From assembly GCF_963924675.1 (NCBI RefSeq), contig NC_089219.1, positions 147,146,288-147,210,287 of the forward strand: a stretch of 64,000 nt of DNA, written 5' to 3'. How positions within the stretch are numbered: the stretch's first letter is position 1; each line of letters opens with the position of its first letter. The notes under the pieces were generated by a model, which searched no databases, was not told the origin of the DNA, and was given only the letters and a program-made list of their open reading frames with translations. The translations under genes and the position numbers were made by a program. Below are positions 57,162 through 64,000 of the stretch, piece by piece. The stretch comes from Phocoena phocoena. Its lineage: Eukaryota; Chordata; Mammalia; Artiodactyla; Phocoenidae.

Positions 57162-59460
57162 TCAGGTGGAAGGAAGGGTGAAAGAGAAAAGAACAAAGAT
57201 GGCTGCTCTTATGAAAACAGGGACTCCAAACATCAACATTAATAAGCAGATTTACTGGTGGGAAGAAATTCCAATCAATACTAATAAGGCTCAGCTGGCC
57301 CACCCTTTCTTGCTGGGTTTAATAACACTTCCCGGCCCTTATCTGATTGGAGTCCACACACATGCATACTAACGAGGCCACCAGCACCGAATTTACTGCT
57401 AGGCTTCCACGGGGCACAACAGGCATCATTTCTGTCCCTGAGTGCCTGTCAACCATACATGAGTCTCGTGCCATTAGTTCAGTTGGTTTGTTGGTTAGCC
57501 TCTAAAGGTTTCAACCCAGGTGTCTGATCACGGCCACACTGCTGAGTCCCGTTATCTGACGGTTATCAGGGATGGCATGTGAAAGACTGGCTGTGTGAAA
57601 CAGCACAAACTCCCCTACGAAAACAGAAAACCAGAGAACTTCTTCTGACAGTGATTGACTGATGGCCTCTTCTGATATTTCCCTAACGGCCCCAGGTATT
57701 CTACATCATCCCCACCCTCCCGGGAACTCCCACTGATGGGTGCCACTTCCTGAACAGGATCTCAGCCCAATTCCAGGACTTCTCAGGCCATGTGACCTAC
57801 AACACTCCAATCTCATACATGAATTAAAACTAATCTCTTTCCTGTCGCCCCAGTACAGGCAGGAATCGTTGTATGTTCTACCAGCTCAGAGAGAAGGGGA
57901 AGCGGGTTCTGTAAGCACACGTTTCTCCTCCCCCGGTGTGTGCTTCACTTCTGGTGTCAGGGTGGGATCGTGGGAGGAACAGAGAGAGCTCTTCTCAGGT
58001 GAGGGCTTATGACAGTGAGATAGTCCCCTTTCTGTGGCCTGTCCCTGTTTCCTCAAACTGGCTCGTGGTGACTTTTTCCTTGTGGCAATGTGTCCAAATG
58101 CCAGTCTTTTGTGGCAAGCTTTTATTGGTTCTTAGGAGGGACCTCCTCCAGAAGGGTCTGGGTGTGAGGTGTCCACCCAAAAGTTCACCACGGAGCTCCC
58201 ATCCATCCATCCTCTGGTCTTTCTCAGAGGAGGTCCAACCCATACCTTCTTGCTTCCGGGACCCCTTACCTGGTAGACAGCTTTCTCGGCAGAAGAAGGG
58301 GGAGAAGCGCAGAAGAGAAGATGCCAGCAAGACGGCTCAAGCCCTGGCACCTTCCAAGAGGCCCATCCAACAGACGTGAACCTCGGGTATTCTAGCCTTG
58401 CCAGATGGCCACAGAGCAGACTGCTGGATGGCAACCCCTTTCCAGACTCTCCATTTCTCCCCTGACCCCATCTCCAAACCACAGCAGCTTTGAGATTTTG
58501 CAAACCTGGTGGCTCGACAACTTTCAGAGGTGAGGTAATCACTAGTCCTGATTTAACTGAGGGGGAAGAGTTTTGGGCACCCCCAAATTTTATGAGTTAT
58601 TTTCTTGGGATCTTCCTCTCTCAGCATCAGAGAGGGGAAATACTCCTTCTCCTTCCCCCAGGGATAGGGAATGGAGGAAATCAAGAGCATCTATTCACAA
58701 ACACCTCACTCCCCCTAAACCCCTTTCCTCTCTTCTGGTCCCTTAATATTGGCAGGTAGGTGGCGGGAGGGGGCACGTAGGGCTGCTTCTCTGACTCAGG
58801 ACTTTCAATAAGCCCTGGCAGCCCTCTGAACTTAGAATGTGGGGTTAATTGCCTCTTGTCCCAGCTTTGGATCTTCCCCAGCTTCCCAGAATAAAAAGAA
58901 AAATCTCTCTTGGCATCACGTTCCAACAGTTACCCACCCTTAGCTCAGATCTCCACTGACCACATGGGGCACCTTGAGGAAGACTAGATGGTTCCATAGA
59001 AATCCATTCCTAAGGACAGGAAATCCCGAAAAACCCACCCTCCTGGCCATGGTTTAGGGATGGCATCTCCCCGCTTAAAGGACCACAGCACCTTTACAGG
59101 CTTAAGGTGAAAGCTACCCGCTTCCTCCCCAGCATCTCCCCTACACACACCAGCAATGCACTGACACACATGCTCACGGCACCTCCACAGACTCACACAC
59201 ACAGACCCATGACTCTCTCTGCGTAGAGAATGGTACCTTCATCCCCAAAGCCAAATCTCAACCTTCAAGTCCCAGACCCTACACTGAGCTCTAACCGAGA
59301 CTTCACTGAACAGTGAAATCACTCCCTCGGCCCTCAGAGTTACAGCATCATCAGAGCACAGTACCGAACCAAAGCTTGTCTGCCAAGCCAGGAGAGCAGA
59401 GCAGCAGAATGAGGCTATGCCCTTAGCTGAATCAGAGTAGAGAGTTATGATTTTCCTGGA
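57162..59460. other. unique HHAT intron sequence
   Basis: No exon found. Several frames over 100 residues (57936-58379 plus, 58007-58330 and 58132-58542 minus) cover the same bases in different frames and have no recognisable domains. Confidence 0.42.
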
Positions 59461-59464
59461 AGCC

Positions 59465-59550
59465 ATTCATTCAACAGTATATTTGAACCCCTACATTATC
59501 ATAAACACTCTAGATGGTACTGAGGACACAGCAGTGAACAAAACTCTAAT
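59465..59550 (-). mobile_element. L2 3'-end relic
   Basis: CATTCATTCAACAGTATATT and TGAGGACACAGCAGTGAACA are the reverse L2 terminus. Confidence 0.55.
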
Positions 59551-60730
59551 TACACGATTATAACAGTGGGCTGTCCTCATCCTAAAATTATTAACCTATG
59601 TGTTTTTACTGCTGCTGCTGCTACTACTATTACATTCTCTGAAAATTCCTGCTAGAAAAATCACAGGCACTCACCGTCCCCATCCCTGCCCCTCCGCACA
59701 CACTGCTCATAAACGCCGTCAGCCCTCGGTTTCGCTCACTCACTCACTGCAAGGCTTTACGTGCCCGTGATATATGACAACATAAACGGAGCCTGCTCCT
59801 CTTGAAACTTTCCATAAAAATACACATCTAAGTGATGAATATTTTATCCAGGGGAGAAAACAATCTCAGGGCCATTTCTAATAACACGTCAACCCCAGAC
59901 AGGAGTAGGAGGGAGCTGGAGACTAATGAGGTGGATAAGTACCAGCACCAGGAGAAGGCAGGGCCGGGGGCGACCAGAGGGGGAGAGAAAGAGAGGAAAG
60001 GAGGCAGAGCGTGGCCGCAACAGCCCCGCCTGCAGAGGAAGAAACCGAGGCCCACGGAGGGGTGGTTTGGGAAGCTCACACCACAGGGGACTAGACCAGT
60101 CCTGAACGCCAAGATGTTTAACCCTGGCCTCCGAGAAGAGCACTGTAGGATGCTCTGCGAGCAGGTAGCAGGTGTAGGGACGGAACTTGGAGGGGTCTGT
60201 GAAACCCCATAGGTAAGCGAGCTGCCACTCCAAAATGCAGATGGGTTTCAGCCTGTTTGCCCTGCGCACACTCTTGTGCCTAAAGTCTCTCTCTTTTGCC
60301 TTCGTGGGTGTGTGTCTATCTTCTCCATGATCCTGGAAGCAGCTCGATGGAAGGAATAATGTCCCTCCCCTCCGCCTGGAAGGTTCCTGAGAAGAGGGAA
60401 GCTGTGTAGCCTCTCTCCACCCCAACCTCTCTGGGAGCCTCTGAAGTCAGAGTACAGAGAGGGGCCCCAGCTGAGAGCTGAGGAAGAAGAGGCAGCAGGG
60501 GCTGCCAGGCTCTGAAAATTCACCGGACTTGGCCCTTCTTGCTGTGGACCGAGAAGCCAGCCTCGGTCCCCTCCTTGTGGGCAGCCCTGGAGCCCCTGGG
60601 GGCAGGAAACCTCCACAGCTGCCTCTGGAAACCTGTCTTCCTCTCCTCTCCTCAGCCCCTCAGTCTACTGGAGCAGTAAAAGATGCTGCAGACAAGCACA
60701 GATTGTTTACAGTGGCTGGAATGAGAGAGA
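59551..60730. other. unique HHAT intron sequence, locally GC-rich
   Basis: 59900-60110 and 60400-60620 are purine/GC-rich and open long frames by composition (for example 59889-60425 minus). No similarity recognised. A short CTG/CTA tract lies at about 59610-59631. Confidence 0.4.
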
Positions 60731-60734
60731 AACT

Positions 60735-60850
60735 GCATTTAGTCATTCATTCAACCTGTGCTTACTGAGCCCAGGAACTGCGGTAAATGCTGGGACAAGA
60801 AATGGAGGAGGTAGAGGAGAACTGCCCCTGCCCTCATGGAGCTCACAGTC
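60735..60850 (-). mobile_element. L2 3'-end relic
   Basis: CATTCATTCAACCTGTGCTT, GGTAAATGCTGGGACAAGAA and CCTCATGGAGCTCACAGTCC follow the reverse L2 terminus. Confidence 0.65.
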
Positions 60851-61315
60851 CTACAGAGAGGCGGGCAGGGGGTGGGATGGGCAGCCATGGTCGCGCAGAA
60901 GCCAAGCACAAAGGAGGGCAAGAATCACCCTGCGGGGGGAGAAAGTCATAGAACACTTCTCAAAGGAGTGCTGACGGTGACAGGGCACAACCACCACGTG
61001 CATTTGTTTTCCTGGTGGATAGCTGAGTCTCTCTCCAGGAACTGCCCTCAGTCAGAGCTGCCAAGGGCCCAGCCGCTTCCTAGAGGCAGCTGCATCCAGT
61101 AACTGGTCAAGAGGGAGAGGGCTGTAAAGGTCTAGCCTCTCTGTCTCGACTGTGAAGAGCATCCCAGCTCCAGAGCTACCCGTGGGGCTCACTAAGGGAG
61201 GCCTCTCTGTGAATGACAGCAGCTCAATCTTCCCTCTGCTTAAACCCTCTTCCCGCGCTCCCTCAAAGGTGTTTGTCCAAAGAGCACTTCCCAGAAGGGA
61301 CTCTGCACTCAGGAT
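60851..61315. other. unique HHAT intron sequence
   Basis: Nothing recognised. Confidence 0.42.
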
Positions 61316-61319
61316 ACAG

Positions 61320-61530
61320 AATATAATTAATTCCCTGTGCTATACAGTAGGACCTTGTTGTTTATCCACCCTGTGACAAACCATAATGGAAAAGAATATG
61401 ATAAAGAATACACACACACACACACACACACACATATAGAGAGAGAGAGCTGAGGTACTCTGCTGTCCAGAAGAGATTAACGCAACGTTGTAAATGAACT
61501 ATACTTCGCTAAAATTTTTTAAAAACCCAA
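61320..61530 (+). mobile_element. L1 3'-end fragment with (CA)n
   Basis: TAATTCCCTGTGCTATACAG, AAACCATAATGGAAAAGAAT, then (CA)12 at 61411-61434 and a GA run. It ends AACGTTGTAAATGAACTATACTTCGC. Same older 3' UTR type as 56542-57018, with the TATA-like stretch expanded into a CA microsatellite. Confidence 0.88.
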
Positions 61531-61539
61531 AGGGGAAAA

Positions 61540-63090
61540 ACAAAGAGCCTGCACTCAAATCTCCACCTTGGAATCTCTTTCCCAGATAAGCCACTACCTC
61601 AGCCAGGTACAGGGCACAGGCAGAGGTTTTGGGGGAAGACATCTCTGAAGGAGGTAAGTCTGGTGCATAAATAACTTACATTTTAAACAAGTAAAGCACT
61701 AATTATTTGTCAAAGATGAAACGTCCTCCCAAAGCACTCAAAGTTATGAGACGTCTGGAGGAATCTATACGGAAAATTCTAATGCCTGGAGGAGTCCTCT
61801 CGAAACTTAATTCCCGCCACCTGCTTCCCTGTGGACCCTCTTCATTCTTCACAACCCTGTTTATCCACAGAAACAAAATGTTACCGCTGTCACAAGGAAT
61901 ACAAATGGGGGGAAAGCTGCTCTCGAGGCAATCAATAACGCCGAGGGAACAACGTCACTGCAAACTTTTTATTTTTTTTTTTAACTGCTGGTCATGGATT
62001 TTGAAGCAGAAAGAAAGGAAACTGAACTCTTCACATTGTAGCTGACTGTAAGGACAGCCTGTTTCCCTAAACTAGAGTCTAGTTTCGCCACCGTGCAGAA
62101 AAATCAGAGCTCAGGCATAACTGAAATGGCCTTGAGAGTGAATTAAAACACCAGCTTCCCTTCCCAAAACGTCAACATTACAAAACCTTCAGGAGCTCAG
62201 CCATTCTGCAAAGCTTGCACGCCTATTTACAAAGGTAAAAGCTTCTCCAAAGTACCTTGGTTACCAGAGCAGCCTGGGAGACAATAAACCAATTTGTTTT
62301 TCCCTCCATAAATCGTTCATAATGTTGCTATGACATTTAAAGTTTAAAACGGTTTTATGACTTGAGATTAAAAAAGAATCATTCCAATAAATTTCTTATA
62401 ACCGAGAGGATTCCTGGCATTTTGATTAAGTCGTTCCTTGTGATGGTAAAACTGTATCTTGAATAATGAAGGGGGAAAGCATTCATCACTTTAAAGTCAC
62501 TGGTGGCTGGTCCTGGAAGCCAACAGCCCAGCTGCCTCTCCTCGGGGATTACTCAGAAACACAATTAGAAAAACAAACTACCAATCTTCCAGCAGGGTTA
62601 GAATTTTCAGAAGAATTACTAAATCTGAGCTGTCTCTAAAATGGTGCAGGATCATCAGAATGGGGACAAGGAGGGCTGGGTGCCCTCCTTCCAGCTGGTC
62701 GTGGAATAGGGGTGGGGGAGGGCAAGGGTTCTGGATCTTGTCTCATGGACGGCACTTCCACTGGGGGTTGCGGTAGGGCAGCACTAAGAACCTCTGCAGG
62801 CACTTAAGTTTGTGCAGTGGAGTATGCGTCACATCATACAAGGAACCCAAGACTTGTGAAGAGTCAGGACATCGCTGCTGAAACCCACACTCCGGCTAAT
62901 GTCAGGATTCTTGACACCACAGGATGTGTGCATCCGAGTGGTGTCAGTCTTCAGAAGATGTCCTCATTCCCGTTGAGAAATCATCACTTCTGAAGATGAG
63001 ACAAGCCACTGAGAAGTAAATGTTGGGTTTCAGTGGGGTTAAAAATATCTTTTTCACCTCTCCTCCCCTTCCCCACTAAGCCGTTCCCGG
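61540..63090. other. non-repetitive intron block
   Basis: About 1.5 kb with no repeat that I recognise. 62270-62520 is AT-rich with high complexity (GAACCATTTTG-like and TTGATTAAGTCG stretches) and is a candidate conserved non-coding stretch, but only an alignment could show that. Confidence 0.35.
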
Positions 63091-63099
63091 CAGGGGAGA

Positions 63100-63300
63100 A
63101 GGGAACTGAAGCAGCATTTACTGAACGCCTACCATGTGCTCGTCACTGTGCTCAGAGCTTTCCATCATTTAAGCTGCAGAGAAATCCTGAAGTAGATATT
63201 AATATCACCATTTCACGGTTGAGAAGACTGAGGTTCAGAGAACTGAAGTAACCCACCCAAGAACACAGACTGTGGAAGGCAGATTCCAATCCCAAGACTG
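63100..63300 (-). repeat. MIR SINE relic
   Basis: TTTACTGAACGCCTACCATG, CACTGTGCTCAGAGCTTTCC, CACCATTTCACGGTTGAGAA and GAAGTAACCCACCCAAGAAC: a clear reverse MIR. Confidence 0.78.
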
Positions 63301-64000
63301 AGAGTGCTTTTCCTGCTGTACAGACAGATCTGTTTCTCCAGCGTACTTCTGGACGCACACATGATAACCGTGGCTCGTACAGGCAAGTCACCTACAAAGC
63401 GGTTAGAAACCCAAGCTAGCTGAAGCGTAAGTCGATGCTGAGTTCTGGATTTTAGAAAAGAGAGAACGCCCTGTGGCTGGAAGAGTCAAACAGCTTTGGA
63501 GAAGAGCGTGAAACGTAAGCTGGGCGTGAAGGCAGAGTCACGTTTAGATGATGAGAAATAGGAAAGAAAACACTTCAGGAACCAGCACAAAGGCCTGTGC
63601 TGGGAATTGGGAGGTGGGGACTGACAGTAAATTTCCTCCTCGTTGGCCGTAATGAGCCTTTGGTACATGCGTCCCAGGATAGAGGATGACTCATTATGCT
63701 GTTTTAAAAGGCAGAATGTGAGGAGTGGGGTCCAATTTAATAAGAATAAAAAATTGCATTTATGGATATCTTAATCCTTTCAAACCTTTCCCTTCTTCGT
63801 TTTTATGCTGTCATAATGCCACAGGGTTAACAGGGCACGCATTATACCACTCAATTTAAAGAGAGGAAAAATGAGGCGTAACTGACCCACAACTGCCCCA
63901 GGTTAATGGTGAACCTAAAACTCAAGACTCGTAACTGCCAGACCCTGCAGGGGGATGGATGATTTCCCACGAAATGGCCACAGAGAACTGACCAGAGCTC
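63301..64000. other. unique HHAT intron sequence
   Basis: Nothing coding recognised. The 63830-63940 stretch weakly resembles a MIR core. Confidence 0.42.

Larger units (their letters stand above)
33209..64000 (-). other. HHAT: HHAT intron upstream of the catalytic exon (partial)
   Basis: This is inferred from the single exon and gene orientation. I looked for the preceding HHAT segment, which should carry the MBOAT aspartate (human Asp339) in a YFDVGLHNF-like context, and did not find it. The intron therefore probably runs past the right edge. It contains L1 3' ends, CHR SINEs, one solo LTR and MIR/L2 relics, listed separately, in otherwise unique sequence. Confidence 0.75.

Noticed and set aside
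57936..58542. ORFs of 107-147 residues on both strands
   Set aside because: Mutually overlapping in different frames, with no recognisable protein features.
59889..60616. Overlapping minus-strand ORFs of 122-178 residues in GC-rich DNA
   Set aside because: No domain or family recognised, overlapping frames on both strands, and no splice context. Composition explains the openness.
1..64000. CRISPR arrays, operons, phage or other prokaryotic systems
   Set aside because: The direct repeats here are target-site duplications, microsatellites and dispersed mammalian retroelements. Nothing is spaced regularly.

Overview
The window is mammalian nuclear DNA, almost certainly from a cetacean (whale, dolphin or porpoise). 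It carries many copies of the tRNA-Glu-derived CHR SINE family, which is typical of the whale/hippo lineage. It also has cetartiodactyl-type L1 LINEs and deep mammalian repeats (MIR, L2, hAT-Charlie, a MaLR-type LTR). I saw no BovB-type or primate Alu sequence. There are no prokaryotic genes, operons, CRISPR arrays or phage features.

The only protein-coding exon I can support is one 202-bp exon on the minus strand at 33007-33208. It belongs to HHAT (hedgehog acyltransferase), the ER membrane MBOAT enzyme that attaches palmitate to the N-terminus of Hedgehog proteins. The exon has a clean AG acceptor and GT donor. It encodes residues 349-415 in human numbering and keeps the invariant MBOAT histidine (His379). 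It differs from the human protein as I remember it at several sites, most notably Tyr382 to Asn and Cys410 to Arg. The rest of the window is HHAT intron: bases above 33208 are upstream of the exon in gene order, and bases below 33007 are downstream.

Layout by region. 1-6.6 kb is mostly unique, with one CHR SINE, a MER20-like DNA transposon and old L2/MIR pieces. 6.6-14.5 kb is a stack of old L1/HAL1 fragments cut by two CHR SINEs. 15.87-21.30 kb is a nearly full-length but broken L1 with a 14-bp target-site duplication. 22.5-23.2 kb is L2. 24.34-28.22 kb is a second, 5'-truncated L1 holding a minus-strand CHR SINE. 28.7-30.5 kb is an ancient L2-clade LINE, a hAT-type element and an L1 tail. 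32.0-32.8 kb is an old L1 with a SINE and a (GT)n tract, just beyond the HHAT exon. 33-64 kb is largely unique intron with scattered L1 3' ends, SINEs (including a tandem pair at 53.6-54.1 kb), a solo MaLR-type LTR at 50.9-51.2 kb and MIR/L2 relics.

Every L1 with readable coding sequence or a recognisable young 3' end points along the plus strand, antisense to HHAT, and so do all but one of the CHR SINEs. I found no previously undescribed biological system. The points most worth checking are the HHAT substitutions, the retroelement strand bias, and the nested or paired insertions.
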